Source: Pseudomonas silvicola (GTDB taxonomy: Bacteria; Pseudomonadota; Gammaproteobacteria; Pseudomonadales; Pseudomonadaceae). From it: a DNA stretch of 64,000 nucleotides. The stretch's first letter is position 1, and each line of letters opens with the position of its first letter. The notes below the pieces were generated by a model. It saw only the letters and a program-made list of their open reading frames with translations, did no database searches and was not told the DNA's origin. Made by a program: the position numbers and the translations under genes. Shown here piece by piece: positions 39,505 through 51,625 of the stretch. The stretch covers positions 888,765-952,764 of the forward strand of contig NZ_CP093281.1 in the NCBI RefSeq assembly GCF_026651855.1. The letters run 5' to 3'.

Positions 39505-40520
39505 TTAGGAAATCGTGCCTTTAAATTCTGGCTCATCACGATTCAAGGTAAATATCTGCCAGTCAACTTGTTTGGCATGCAGCGTAAATACCGCTGTCGC
39601 CAGGGTGTTCTCTTCATCCGGATCGTTCGGCGAAAGGCGATAAATGGGCAGCACCGCATCATGCTGGTCAGAGAGAATCACTTTTGCTGCATCGCCATCC
39701 AGCTGCGTTTGCGCCTCCAGCCACTCAATTAACCGCTGCTGGCGTGATCCGGAGCTGGCAGTGATCACCTGTTCCACGCCATCGTTGCGGATGAATCAGG
39801 TGATTGGCATGGGCGAACACTCCGGTCAGTGGCGTTACGGAGCAACCCGAACCCGTGGCTTCCACACTAAACAGACGGCTATCGCCCATCTGTCCGAGCG
39901 TATGGTGGAACGATCCGGCGCGCGGTGATGTGGTCAGAATAGCGATAGCCTCATCCAGCGTGGCCGCATTCAACGCGGCGCGGGCCAGGATTTGACGCGG
40001 CACTCCTTCCGGACGATGCAGCGCACGAATATTATTCACCGTATTCACCACGCCCTTCTCGTTTACGGCAACGGTATGACCGCAAATCGACCCCGGATAA
40101 GCAAAGCTGGTAAACGCCATGCCGCTATCCGGACAGATGCTGACGATGGCACAGTCATCGCGTAATTGCGGAAAACCATCTTCATTGTGCGCGATGGTTA
40201 ACACGCCATCAGCACGCTGTCCCGCCACGGTGGTACATCCATCCGAGGTTGAACGTACTAAATCGCCACGGCAGTTCCAGGCAAAAACCTCCTCAATCGG
40301 CGCCTGTAATCCTGCGGCCAGCCCTTCCAGCTCCTGCCAGATCAGCGGATAGTGCGCCTGGACCAACGCGCGCATGGCCACCGTTTGGTCGGCGTCTTTC
40401 ATGGCTGTCACTGTCTGCCAGAGTGCGGTGACGTCAGCTTCTGATGCCAGGCTTCGGCCCAAATTCACCCAATTGCTGACCAATTTCGAAGGCGGAACCA
40501 TGGATTGCGATTTTTTTCAT
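39505..40520 (-). CDS. C45-family autoproteolytic acyltransferase/amidohydrolase
   Basis: This is an isopenicillin-N-acyltransferase-like Ntn hydrolase, which self-cleaves before a Cys that then becomes the nucleophile. The start ATG at 40518-40520 gives MKKIAIHGSAFEIGQQLGEF; then FAWNCRGDLVRSTSDGCTTV, where the Cys after DG is the predicted cleavage and catalytic residue, HNEDGFPQLRD, VNEKGVVNTVNNIRALHRPE and PRAGSFHHTLGQMGDSRLFS. It ends NRDEPEFKGTIS. About 338 residues, one break near 40450 and one near 39780. Family members hydrolyse or transfer acyl groups on amines and amino acids. It follows an amino-acid-type importer operon by 22 bases. Confidence 0.88.
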
Positions 40521-40541
40521 ATTGTTATCGTTCACTTCTGT

Positions 40542-41259
<718 letters not shown>

Positions 41260-41265
<6 letters not shown>

Positions 41266-41918
41266 AAGATATAAATCGCTTTTCTCCAGTTGCTTCAGCA
41301 GGAAACTCAGGCACAACGTCACCAGCAGATAAATCATCGCTACCGCTGTCCAGACTTCCAGTGCGCGGGCAGAAGGGCAATAATCTCTTGCCCTTGACGA
41401 GTTAATTCCGCTACGCCAATCACAATAAATAGCGAGGTGTCTTTGATACTAATAATCCACTGATTGCCTAACGCGGGGATCATACGACGTAGCGCCAGCG
41501 GCATAATAACGTGCAACACAGTACTGCGTTGTGATAATCCCGTTGCCAGACTGGCTTCTTTAAAACCTTTATTAATGGAGAGAATCGCACCGCGCGTAAT
41601 CTCCGCAATATACGCACCAGAGTTAATCACAATGGTCACAATCGCAGCCGTAACCGGATCGATACGGATCGGCATGACCATCGGCAGTGCAAAATAAATG
41701 AACATCACCTGCACCATAATCCGGCGTTCCGCGAATTAACTCAACGAAAATCGAGTAAAGTGTTTTTGATATTCGACCGCCCAATGCACGACAGGTGCCC
41801 GCCAGCAAACCAATAATAAAACCACCACTAAGCCTGATAAAGAGATAATCAGCGTTAACTGTAATCCCTGTAATAGCAGTGGCAGGGACTCCCAAATATA
41901 TTTACTTTCGAAATTCAT
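41260..41918 (-). CDS. Polar amino acid ABC transporter permease
   Basis: This HisM/GlnP-type permease starts at 41918 with [20 protein letters not shown] and [19 protein letters not shown]. After a break near 41815 come [26 protein letters not shown] sequence, then [20 protein letters not shown] and [20 protein letters not shown] (the EAA loop) and [20 protein letters not shown]. It ends around [10 protein letters not shown]. About 220 residues. The last residues are in an uncertain frame, so the 3' end, which overlaps the ATPase start slightly, is approximate. Confidence 0.85.
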
Positions 41919-41969
41919 CTTTCTACCCGTAAAAGCGAAACGAGGCCGGTTTGCACCGGCCTGGCGGGA

Positions 41970-42716
41970 TTATTTAGGCTGTTTGGCAAACCACTTCACG
42001 TAGATCTTGCTGTAAGTGCCATCTGCGCGCAGTGCCTGCAACGCAGCATTCACCTTAGGCGTTAAGCTGCTGTTCTTCTGCATCGCAAAGCCATACTGCT
42101 GTGGCAGAATGCTGTCGGTTTCACCGGTGGATTTCACTTTGCCATCGCCTGCCGTTTTCACGTAATAGAGCACGTTCGGTGAGTCATGCACCACGGCGTC
42201 CAGATTACCGGCTTGCAGGTCAAGATAGGCGTTATCGATATTAGGGACTCGACGAGTTCGCTTTATATTCTTTTCATAAAGCTGGCAGCGGCGGTGCCTT
42301 GCTTGAGGCCCACTTTCTTACCCGATAAATCGCTAAATTTCGTGATGGAATTATCGGAGCTTTTTACCGCCATCAATAAATCGGCGTCGTAATATCCTTC
42401 ACTGAAATCGACGACCTGCTTACGTGCATCCGTAATAGTAATGCCCGCCATCGCCACATCCAGATTACGCGATTGCAAGCCCGGAATTAACCCACCAAAA
42501 TCCATTGGGCGTAATTCGTAGCTAACGTGCATTTTCTTCGCAATGGCATCCCATAAATCGATATCAAAGCCGACGTATTTATCACCTTGTTTAAATTCGA
42601 ACGGAACAAATGCGGTGTCTACACCGACGGTTAATTTATCTTGCGCTGCTGCAAAAAAACTGGCTGAACAAGCAACCAATGCTAACGTAACTTTTAATTT
42701 AGAATAATGCAGACAT
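41970..42716 (-). CDS. Amino-acid-type ABC substrate-binding protein (GlnH-like)
   Basis: This periplasmic type II binding protein has a signal peptide ending LVACSASFFAAAQ and a mature part with LTVGVDTAFVPFEFKQGDKY, VGFDIDLWDAIAKKMHVSYE, SRNLDVAMAGITITDARKQV and KVGLKQGTAAASFMKRI. After a break near 42260 it continues DSPNVLYYVKTAGDGKVKST and QQYGFAMQKNSSLTPKVNAA, ending KWFAKQPK at 41970. About 248 residues. It is very similar in pattern to GlnH, but the operon context (aminotransferase and acylase) makes another amino compound as likely as glutamine. Confidence 0.9.
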
Positions 42717-42842
42717 AATAACCCTCAGCGTCAGTGAAATAGCGTGCGATGAATGTCACCCAGCGAAATATTTCGTCGGGAGTAAAGATAAATCCATTTG
42801 ATATTCAGGCGCATCCGATCACGCCCTGATGAAAACGACGGC

Positions 42843-43395
42843 TTATGCCGGGATAATATCATCCCGTGTTTCGGGTACCGGCGTCTGTGCGCCGTTCATG
42901 ATCATCGAGAGGAAGCTGTAATAACCGTTAATGCCAATCAGATCCACCACGCCCTTTTCGCCCCATAAATCGATGGCTTGTTGCCAGGTGGTGTCAGTGA
43001 CTTTTTGCTGTTGATGCAGTTGCTGGCAAAAGTGGTAAATCACCCACTCATCCGGCTTTAAGTCATCGGGCAGGTGCTTCTCATTAATGGCCTGCACGGC
43101 AGCGCCGGATATGCCCTTTTCCCGGGCGATGGGCGCATGAATCGCCCACTCCACCGGCTGCGACCAGTGACGCGCCGTCATGAGAATCGCCAGTTCCGAT
43201 AAGCGCTGACCGAGCGCGCTGCGATAGCGCAGGTACTCTCCCATGCGCTGCGCGTGCGCCATCAATTCCGGGCTGCGCAGTAAAGGCTCAAACGGCGGAA
43301 GCAATGCACCGCGCGGCCCATATGATCTCTTCTGCCAGTGGACGTTGCTGGTCGTCCCACTCGTGCTCCGCCAGCGGCGGCAAACGATTAATCAT
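42843..43395 (-). CDS. Carboxymuconolactone decarboxylase (AhpD-like) family protein
   Basis: An all-helical CMD-fold protein starts at ATG 43393-43395 (MINRLPPLAEHEWDDQQRPL) and, after one break at about 43310, reads LLRSPELMAHAQRMGEYLRY, RSALGQRLSELAILMTARHW and SQPVEWAIHAPIAREKG. The helix that normally holds the CxxC pair of AhpD-type peroxidases reads VEWAIHAP, with no Cys, so it is not a thiol peroxidase; this Cys-less form is common among CMD-like catabolic proteins of unknown activity. It ends PVPETRDDIIPA. About 183 residues. Its start overlaps the aminotransferase stop by 4 bases. Confidence 0.85.
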
Positions 43396-44718
43396 AATTT
43401 ACCGGTCTCTTCACGAATCACGGTCGCCAGCCTATCCACCACAAAATCGAGCTGGCTCGGCGTAATAATAAATGGCGGTGCAATCAGGATGTGATCGCCA
43501 TATTGCCCGTCAATGGTGCCCCCCATCGGATACACCATCAGGCCACGAGCCATACAGTTGGCTTTGATCGCCGCATGCAGTTTCAGTGCAGGATCGAACG
43601 GGGTTTTGCTCTCTTTATCGCGCACCAGTTCCACACCGGCAAATAAGCCGCGCCCACGCGTGTCGCCCACATGCGGCAATGCGCCCAGCACTTCACGCAA
43701 AGCATTTTGCAGATACGCGCCCTGCTGCTTCACCGCATCGAGCAGGTTGTCGCGTTCAATCACCTGCTGGACCGCCAGTGCCGCTGAAGCCGCCGTAGCG
43801 TGGCAAATGTAAGTATGACCATGCTGGACAGACCACTGCCCGACGCTGGAGTGCGGAGACGATCTTTTCGCTGGCCAGCACGGCACCAATCGGCTGATAA
43901 CCGCCACCCAACCCTTTGGCGATAGTGACCAGATCCGGCACCACATCATCTTGTTCAAACGCGTGCAACGTCCCGGTGCGTCCCATACCGCACATCACCT
44001 CATCGGCGATATACAGGATGCCGTATTTATCGCACAGTGCGCGCACGCCTTTCAGATAACCCGGCGTCGGCGGAGTCGCGCCGGTGGTGGCACCCACTAC
44101 CGTTTCAGCGCAGAAACCAATAATGGTTTCCGGACCGGCATTAATGATTGCCTGTTCCAGTTCATTGAGCAGACGCGTGGTGTATTGCTGCTGCGTTTCA
44201 TCAGCACGACGATCGCGGTATTCATTACAGGCTGACACGCGAATCACGTCGATCAGTAATGGGGCAAACTGGCGACGGCGCCACTCATTGCCGCCGACGG
44301 CCAATGCACCCAGCGTGTTGCCGTGATAGCTCTGCTTGCGCGCGATAAATTTGGTACGTGACGCCTGCCCGATTTCAACGAAATATTGACGCGCTAATTT
44401 CAGCGCGGTTTCCACGGCTTCGAACCACCGGACACGAAATAGGCGTAGTTGAATCGCGCCAGGCGCCGTGCGCGTCAACTGTTCAGCGAGTTGCTCAGCG
44501 GTGTCGCTGGTAAAAAAGCTGTGGTGTGAGCATAGGCCAGTTGGTCGATTTGACGATGCATCGCGGCTAACACATCAGGATGCGCGTGGCCTAAGCAGGA
44601 AACGGCAGCACCACCAGGCGATTCGAGATACCTTTCCTTGTTTATCAGTGTACGCCCCTTCGGCGCGATCAGCCACGGCGGGCGTGCTGCGCAAACTGCG
44701 GTGAATAATGTGGCTCAT
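43392..44718 (-). CDS. Class III (omega-amino acid type) PLP aminotransferase
   Basis: This transfers an amino group from a non-alpha amine to pyruvate or similar. Start ATG 44716-44718: MSHIIHRSLRSTPAVADRAE. The main domain shows RTKFIARKQSYHGNTLGALA, VGATTGATPPTPGYLKGVRA, LYIADEVMCGMGRTGTLHAF (the IADEV Asp binds the PLP ring) and VTIAKGLGGGYQPIGAVLAS (catalytic Lys in AKGLGGGY), ending VIREETGKL at 43392. About 440 residues, with breaks near 44600, 44430 and 43860. It is the first gene of a minus-strand operon with the CMD-like protein, ABC importer and C45 hydrolase. Confidence 0.9.
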
Positions 44719-44846
44719 ACTGGGTACTGCTCCTGAATACGCTACGGTGATTAAGCGCATCTTGCAGGATTCATTTGGATCACGTCAATGCAATAATGAT
44801 TCACATGCATTCTATTTTCTTATGACGGATACAAATGAATCATCCC

Positions 44847-45704
44847 TCAGGATTTGCCAGGCACCACATATGCTCCAGATTCAATCAGATAGCGTTCGGC
44901 ATTTTCGATTTTATGCACAGCATCACGGCCATGGCGCGCCACCAGCATTGCCAGTAAGCATTCTGCCAGCCCCATGCCAGAGACCACTGAGGGAAGAACG
45001 ACGGACTGTCGATAGAGAATAACAAGGGGTGCAGTCGGCGGCCTGCGCCAGCGGGGAAACCGGTGAATCGGTAATCGCGATGATCTTTGCCCCTGCCTGC
45101 TGCGCGGCGTGCAGCACATCCAGTGACTCACGGGAATAAGGCGCAAAGCTGGTCAGCAGCACACAATCCTGCGCGGTAAGTTCGCGGGTAAATACTTCGA
45201 TATTGCTGGCCAGGCCATCAATCAACGAGACCTGACGGTTGAAGAGTCGGTAAACATAAAACAGCGACCAGGCGATGGGAAAACTGGCGCGAAAGCCGCA
45301 GATATAGACGTTATCAGCCGCATCGAGCAAGGTCACCGCTTGTTCCATTTCCTGCTGATTTTCGTTTTGCGTAAAGGCCAGATTGGCCTGATGCGCGCTA
45401 AACACCTCATCATACAGCTGCGGCTGTGTTCCTTTGGCGATCAGTTTTTCGGCCTTGGATACGTATGTATCATTGCGCAGGCCGATATCATCAATAAAAG
45501 CATCTTTCAGTTCGCCCCAGCCTTGATAGCCCAAACGTTGCGCCAGTCGCAGCAGCGTGGCGGGTTTGACTCCGGCCTCAACGGCAAACGCGCGCATCGA
45601 TTGCACCACAGCTGATTGGCATTTTGCAGAGAGAACTCAGCCGCGCGCTGCAGTTCCGGCGACAGCTCACTGAACTGACTGACAATTTTATCCCGAAGAT
45701 TCAT
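44847..45704 (-). CDS. RpiR/MurR-family transcriptional regulator (HTH plus SIS domain)
   Basis: The N-terminal HTH_6 domain starts MNLRDKIVSQFSELSPELQR and, after a break at about 45620, VQSMRAFAVEAGVKPATLLR and LAQRLGYQGWGELKDAFIDD. The SIS domain follows: LLDAADNVYICGFRASFPIA, TRELTAQDCVLLTSFAPYSR and AGAKIIAITDSPVSPLAQAA, then a break near 45030 and AYVVPGKS at the end. About 285 residues. SIS domains usually bind phosphosugars, but this RpiR subgroup (often beside aminotransferases and amino-acid importers) may sense an amino compound. It lies directly upstream of that operon in the same direction. Confidence 0.9.
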
Positions 45705-45900
45705 AACGTTTGGTCGTTGATGGCAGATGGATGCATATAAACATAATTGCGACGGCGAGAAAACCAGACGCAGAGACGATTCATCCTGGAGCGAATGCCG
45801 TGGTGCTCCGGGCGCTGTGGCGCAATTCTTTCCAATACAGTGTGATCCTTGCCGTGGTTTAATCACGCCCACAGAAAAAAATATGGACAGGCTCGTCGCT

Positions 45901-46543
45901 ATGCTGCAGTTTTCAAATGGCTTTTTGCTGAGTTTATCGCTGTGCCTTGATATTGGATTGGCCAATATCGCCGCAGATTACCCTCGCGATGCAGCGCGGC
46001 TATTTTCGGCTTTTGGCTGGGAATAGGCACCTGTATTGGCGACCTGATTTATGCGCTGCTGGCGCTCGCAGGCATGGCAGTGGTATTATTGCAAGTTTAC
46101 CGCGGTGCGCTGGGTGTTGTGGATTGGCGGCGGGTTTTACTGCTGTGGTTCGCGGGTAAAATGCTGATCGCCGCGCACTGCGTAAAGACGCGCCGCTACC
46201 TACCGCAGAGCAACAGCCTTATCGCTCATTGTTGCGCGAGTTTAGTCGAGGCGTCGTGCTGGCGATGTCATCGCCCACCGCGATTTTGTGGTTTGCCAGC
46301 GTGGGCGGCGCACTGATTGCTCGTATGGGACACGGCAGCGTCAATGCCACCTCCTCTTTCCTCGGCGGATTCTTTATCGCGGGAGTGGTCTGGACTTGTG
46401 TGCTGTGCCTGGTGGGCAGCATGGGCGGTAAGCTGCTGGGTCAGCGCCTGTTAAAATACTCTTACCTCGCCTCCGCACTGATCTTTTGCTACTTCGCCGC
46501 CTATGTGATGGTGTCAGGCTATCGGGAGTTTGTGCTGGGCTGA
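45901..46543 (+). CDS. LysE-family amino acid exporter
   Basis: This six-helix RhtB/LysE-type efflux protein starts at ATG 45901: MLQFSNGFLLSLSLCLDIGL with ANIAQITLAMQRG-like sequence next (the family's P-G-P-x-N region is replaced by LDIGLANIA). It continues LALAGMAVVLLQVYRGALGV, then intact from 46229: FSRGVVLAMSSPTAILWFAS, VGGALIARMGHGSVNATSSF and FCYFAAYVMVSGYREFVLG. About 210 residues, with breaks near 45970, 46020, 46110 and 46170. The end overlaps the convergent AraC gene by 30 bases. An amino acid or derivative is the probable substrate. Confidence 0.86.
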
Positions 46544-47307
46544 AGCAATTTGCTGAATAATGGTAAGGCGTAATGCCCATCACTTTACGAAAGGTGTTGA
46601 TGAAGTGGCTCTGATCGTAAAAACCGAGTTGCAGCGCAACGTCCTGCGGATGTACCCGACGGCGCAAGAGATAGCGCGCCTGTTGCAGCCGCAGTTGCAT
46701 ATGAAATTGCAACGGCGGCAACCCGGTGAGCTGGGTGAAACGGCGCACCAGATAATATTTACTCAGCCCCGCCCGTTGCGCCAGCGCATCCAGTTGCGGC
46801 TTCTCATGCAAGTGCTCACGCAGAAATTGCTTCACCTGCTCAATAATCTGCACGTCTCCTGCAAGGTACTCTCTTTATCGTCGAGTAGTTCTACCACACA
46901 CCACAACAATTGTTGTTCCAGCATTAACTCATCGGCTGCGCGCGTGCGGCGAATCCGAATGCATGAATCGCCTGGAACAGCCGTTCATCATTAAACACCC
47001 CTTCACGCAAAGCTGGCGTAGCGGTGTGCAAACCTTTCCGTTAAGACCGCCTGCGGCAAGTGGATGTGATAAACTCACGGATCATTGCTGAACAAAGATG
47101 ATTGAACCGCGACGGATTATAAATCGTCACCTGCCCGGCAAACACGTCAGAGACCTTGCCATCGAGCCAAATCTCTTCGCGCCCGCTGAGATTAGCGCAA
47201 ATTACATATTCGTCATGCAGATGACGCGGAAAGCGGCTGCCAATGGCGTTCACGCGCGAACATTCAATGCCATTACGGCTAAACCATTCTGATGAGGAGA
47301 GCGACAC
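46514..47307 (-). CDS. AraC-family transcriptional regulator
   Basis: A cupin sensor domain begins MSLSSSEWFSRNGIECSRVN, with RFPRHLHDEYVICANLSGRE and YNPSRFNHLC. The middle (47045-46850) is shifted. The DNA-binding half is intact: LDALAQRAGLSKYYLVRRFT, QLTGLPPLQFHMQLRLQQAR and VHPQDVALQLGFYDQSHFIN, then TFRKVMGITPYHY. With one more break it ends LPIA and TGA at 46514. About 265 residues. It converges on the LysE gene and is likely to regulate it, a pairing common among LysE-type exporters. Confidence 0.87.
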
Positions 47308-47407
47308 GAGATAACCCGGTAAATATGGCGATGGGTTATAACAGCATCGCCAGGGGCGAATTGCAATGCTGCTTAGTTATAGCGGGCTGATTAGCTTTAG
47401 TGCCGTT

Positions 47408-48256
47408 TTAGAGCGTTTGCCGGGAGCCGCGTAGCGACAACGGCTCCCGACAGAGAAGGCAGCATTTAAATTCCGCAATCCGTTTCAAATCAGCTTCTGC
47501 GCCAGGCCCACCGCCAGTACCTGAGCGCCTTTCAGCAAACGATTCGCCTTCGGTATTGAACGGGTGATACCAGCCGCCCGCCTCTTTCACCAGGCAGTAG
47601 CCCGCCAGACAATCCCATGCGTGCATATAAGGTTCGTAATAGCCCACTACGCGTCCCCGCCGCCACCCACGCCAGCATCAATGCCCAGAACCGATACGGA
47701 TGAAGTCCCCGGCTTCCAGCAATGAGGCCAGGTTTACCCACTTCAGCGGGGCTAACGTGGCTGTTAGCGCCAAAGCCAGTGACATGGTTTTGCAGCGTGC
47801 GGGTTGGATCAACCTGCAAACGACGCCCATTCAAGGTTGCGCCTTGCCCCAGTGCCGCCACATAGCACTCCTGATAGGTTGGCGCATAGATCACCCCGAT
47901 CACTGGCACACCGTCATGCAATACCGCGACGGAGACGCACCAGTTAGGCATGCCGTTCAAAAACGGGCTGGTGCCGTCAATCGGATCGACCACGGTGTAT
48001 CCCGATGTGCCCTCCTGCAATCCATACTCTTCCCCCAGGAAACCGTCGTCGGCAAACTGAGCGCGAATCTGCTGGTCGATCATCTGCTCGACTTCGCGGT
48101 CAGCACGAGACACCACATCCTGCAGATCATATTTGGTCTCGACCACCAGCGTGTCGCGATGATGGAAATACTCAGCGCCTTATCGCCCCCTGCGCGTGCC
48201 ACTTTCTCTGCCAAAATCAAACGTGCCAGCAGCGCGTCATTCACGGTGTCACTCAT
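47408..48256 (-). CDS. Inositol monophosphatase-family phosphatase
   Basis: This Mg-dependent sugar/inositol phosphatase starts at ATG 48254-48256: MSDTVNDALLARLILAEKVA. It shows VSRADREVEQMIDQQIRAQF, DGFLGEEYG (metal-binding GEE), YTVVDPIDGTSPFLNGMPNW (the DPIDGT signature) and VSVAVLHDGVPVIGVIYAPT. After 47720 the frame breaks repeatedly; MHAWDCLAGYCLVKEAGGWY (the WDxAxG third motif) confirms the family, and the end is uncertain near 47408. About 280 residues. It is the last gene of the Afu-like operon, so it probably dephosphorylates the imported sugar or inositol phosphate. Confidence 0.88.
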
Positions 48257-48270
48257 TATCTGTCCTTATA

Positions 48271-49315
48271 TTATCCGGCAATCAGGGCTAATCCCTGAGG
48301 TTTAAAATCAATCGCCACGGCAGAAGCCAGCGGCAGACGCTGCTCCATCTGCGCATCAACGATAAACAAGGAACCGAGCGGTTTGTGGCCCATGTATTCC
48401 GATGTGATCGCCCGGCCATGCCATGGAGTCGCCGCGCAAGGCTCTGCCCATCGCTGTGCAACGCTTAATAAACTGCGGACGCCGACAATTGGGCCGAGCC
48501 GGTTGGCACGCCGTTACCGCGCGCGATAACGCAGATTTCCCAGCCGCACCAGCGCATCGTTGCCTCCACTTTAACCGACTTCGCACGGCAGAATGTTGGC
48601 TTCCCCATAAAATCAGCGATGAACACCGAGATTCGGAGTGGTACAGGCTTTCAGGTGCGCCCTGCTGGGCAATATCACCCTCTTTCATGACAATAATTTT
48701 ATCAGATACCGCCAGCGCTTCTTCCTGATCGTGGGTGACATAGACTGCGGTAAAGCCAAGTCTTTGTTGTAGTTCGCGAATATCGGTGCGCACACGGCGA
48801 CGCAGACGTTCATCTAGATTGGATAAGCGGTTCATCCAGCAGCAGCACCTGCGGTTCCAGCACCAGCGCACGCGCCACTGCAATACGCTGTTGCTGACCG
48901 CCCGAAAGCTCAGACGGCAATCGCTGGCCCTGGTTTTCCAGTCCCACCAGTTTCAATCCTTCGCGCGCCCGGTTTTGCGCTTCCCGCTTGTTCATTCCCG
49001 AGGACTGAAGCCCATACATGATGTTGTCGAGCGCGCTCATGGGGAAACAGCGCGTAAGTTGGAACACCATTGCCACATCGCGCTCGTTGGCAGGCAAATG
49101 TGTTACGTCTTTGCCGCCAATCAGAATGCGCCCGGAGGTGGGATGTTCCAGCCGCCAGCAAGCGCAGCGTGGTGGTCTTGCCGCAACCAGAGGGGCCCAG
49201 CAGCGTAACCAGCGTGCCAGGTTCCACCGTCAGTGACAGATCCGGCAAGGCTGAAGCCCGCAAAACGTTTAGTGACATGCTCAAATACCACGGAACCCGC
49301 ATTGATATTGGTCAT
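48271..49315 (-). CDS. AfuC-like ABC transporter ATPase
   Basis: This belongs to the FbpC/PotA group of ATPases with a C-terminal TOBE domain. [20 protein letters not shown] starts at 49315; [20 protein letters not shown] (Walker A), [40 protein letters not shown] (signature), [11 protein letters not shown] and [20 protein letters not shown] follow. The TOBE part is fragmented and ends in [15 protein letters not shown] at 48271. About 348 residues. Its ATG overlaps the permease stop by 4 bases. Context supports sugar-phosphate rather than iron transport. Confidence 0.88.
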
Positions 49316-51508
49316 ACGGTTCTCTCCTGGGTTAACGAAGTTGAAGTCGACGGCACAGCGATATCCGCGGGGCGGGCAACACGACGCAATTTTCGCTCAC
49401 CGACCAGCCACTGAAACACGCCAATGATCAGTAACATCACCACAATCAATACGGTGGAGTAAGCAATCGCCACACCGTACTCACCGTTTTCCACCAGCCC
49501 GACAATGTAGAGGAGGTCGCCATGTTGTACTGCGCACTGACAAGGAAGATCACGGCGCTAATGGAAGTAATAAGCGCGAACGAAGGCATACACTAACGCG
49601 GCGCTGATCGCCGGTTTGAGCAACGGCAGCACCACTTTGCGCAGCGTGCGGAAACTGTTGGCACCGAGCGTCAATGAGGCTTCATCAAGGCTTTTATCCA
49701 GCGGCTCATCGCCATATGCCCCCGCGCACCCCCACCGGCATATTACGAAACACAGCAGGCAACCAGAATCAAAGCCGTGCCGGTGATCTCCAGCGGCGGC
49801 AGGTTGTAGGCCATCACATAACTCACGCCGATCACCGTGCCTGGAATAGCAAAACTCAGCATCAGTAAGAATTCAAACGTCTGACGGCCGGCAAACTTCT
49901 GTCGCACAATCAGCCAGGCGGTGAGCAAACCGACAATCGCGGTGAGCGGCGCGGCAATCAGCGCTATCTCCAGTGTGGTCCAGAACGAGTTCCATGCCAC
50001 GCCCGTCCACAGCAGATGCCGTCACTGGCGCTGACACGGAAAGCCCGCACGTAATGCTCGATGGTAAGTGCGTCATTCAGCCCCCATGACTGCACAAACC
50101 CACCGACGACGATCATGCCGTAAATCACCAACGTGAAGAGCCCCCACGGGATCACCATGCTATACACGCCATAGCGTAATACTCTCGGCAGTTGACCATG
50201 TTTGCCGCCATCGCCCTTGCCGGTGACGGTGGCGAAATTTTGCCGCCAACCACCAACGCTGCCAGTACCGAACGCCGCCAGGGTGAAGCTGAGTAAATCA
50301 TCGCCAAGCACCGCTGCCCGACTGGGATCATTCTGCGCGCCGACTACCGAGAAGAAGATTTCGGTGGAGAGAACACCGTGACTGCCGCCCAGCACCATCC
50401 GGGTTACCAAAATCAGCCATGCTTTCGATAAAGCTGATCAGGAAAGCGTTAGGCCAGACCGGGCGCCATTAAAAGGAAGGGGAAATGCGGCTGGTGCGCC
50501 AGCAGTCAGCCTCCCGCACCCCAGCGTTTGAGCTTCTTCCAGTGAAGGGCTTACCCCTCGACCGCAATCAGCACCAGAAACGCGATAGGCGTGAATGACA
50601 GCACCTGCGCAATCCAGATGCCGGTTAAACCATACAGCCATCGTCCAGGTTCGATGCCAAACAGCGCCGCCAGATATTCCGCTGACCACGCCTGCACGGC
50701 CAAACAGCAGAATCAGCGCCAGACCAATCACAAACGGCGGCGTGATAATCGGCAAATGGTCAGCATGCGCAGCGCTTTACAGGGCAGCAGCGGCGTGCGT
50801 GGCGGCCAGCGCAAAGGCCAGCCCCAATAACGTAGAACCAGAAGCCGTCATCAGCGCCAGCCACAGCGTGCGCCAGGCCGTACCGCAGCGTACCTCCTTG
50901 CAAACAGGCCAGACTCCAGAAGCGCGATCCTGAATATTGCTGATCAGTCCGTCGGGTTTAAAACTGCCATCAACGTCCGCACCGAGACCACAAACATGCT
51001 CAGCACCGAAAGCACAAAAATACGACCAGCGCGGTCAGTAATACCAGGGACACCACAAAGGCATCGCCTCAACACGCCTGTTCGGGCCAGCGCAAAGGAA
51101 ACAGCAGCAAAGGTGGTCAGTAACAGCAGTGCACCCGCGCCCATCGCCGGTTGGCCCTGCTCCAGTGCCCCGAAGCGATTTTCCAGCCATAACCAGCTCC
51201 AGCCGCAGCCGATGGCATGTCCAATCACCAGAAAAATGACGCCCAGTGCGCTAAATAACAGCATCAGGCGGCTGCGCGCGCCAGAGGGAAGTAATCCACA
51301 CGCGGCACAGAGCGCGAACAAGGTCAGCGCAATCGCCAGCCACGGATGGAGCTGACCTGCCAAGGCGGGCTCATTAGCAAGGATCGCGCCACAAATTGAA
51401 CAACCAGCCGCCATCAAAAGCCGGCTCCAGGCTATACCACGGCAGCAAGAGTAGAGATGCCAGGCCGATCAACAGTGCGCCGGTAAGCCGACGATTATTT
51501 GCATGCAT
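49312..51508 (-). CDS. AfuB-like two-module ABC permease
   Basis: This large permease of about 730 residues combines two membrane modules, as in AfuB/FbpB. From ATG 51506-51508 (GAGG upstream): MHANNRRLTGALLIGLASLL, then ALTLFALCAACGLLPSGARS and MGAGALLLLTTFAAVSFALA. First-module core: MPIITPPFVIGLALILLFGR (the conserved PP-F-V-IGLALI loop). Second module: SFWTTLEIALIAAPLTAIVG, LLTAWLIVRQKFAGRQTFEF and AIPGTVIGVSYVMAYN, ending [11 protein letters not shown] at 49312. Frames break every 150-250 bases. It overlaps the ATPase start by 4 bases. Confidence 0.83.
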
Positions 51509-51625
51509 AAACACCTCAAGAGGGAGAGTCTGCCTCTCCGGCTCGCAGTGGAATGATGTGTTGAAAGGCGCCACGGCAAGGATAGGATCTCGCAGGATGT
51601 GGCGCGGGTTCACGCAGTCAGGCCA

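Noticed and set aside
42843-43395. AhpD-like alkylhydroperoxidase function for the CMD-fold protein
   Set aside because: The CxxC pair needed for that chemistry is absent in the readable, unbroken part of the protein.
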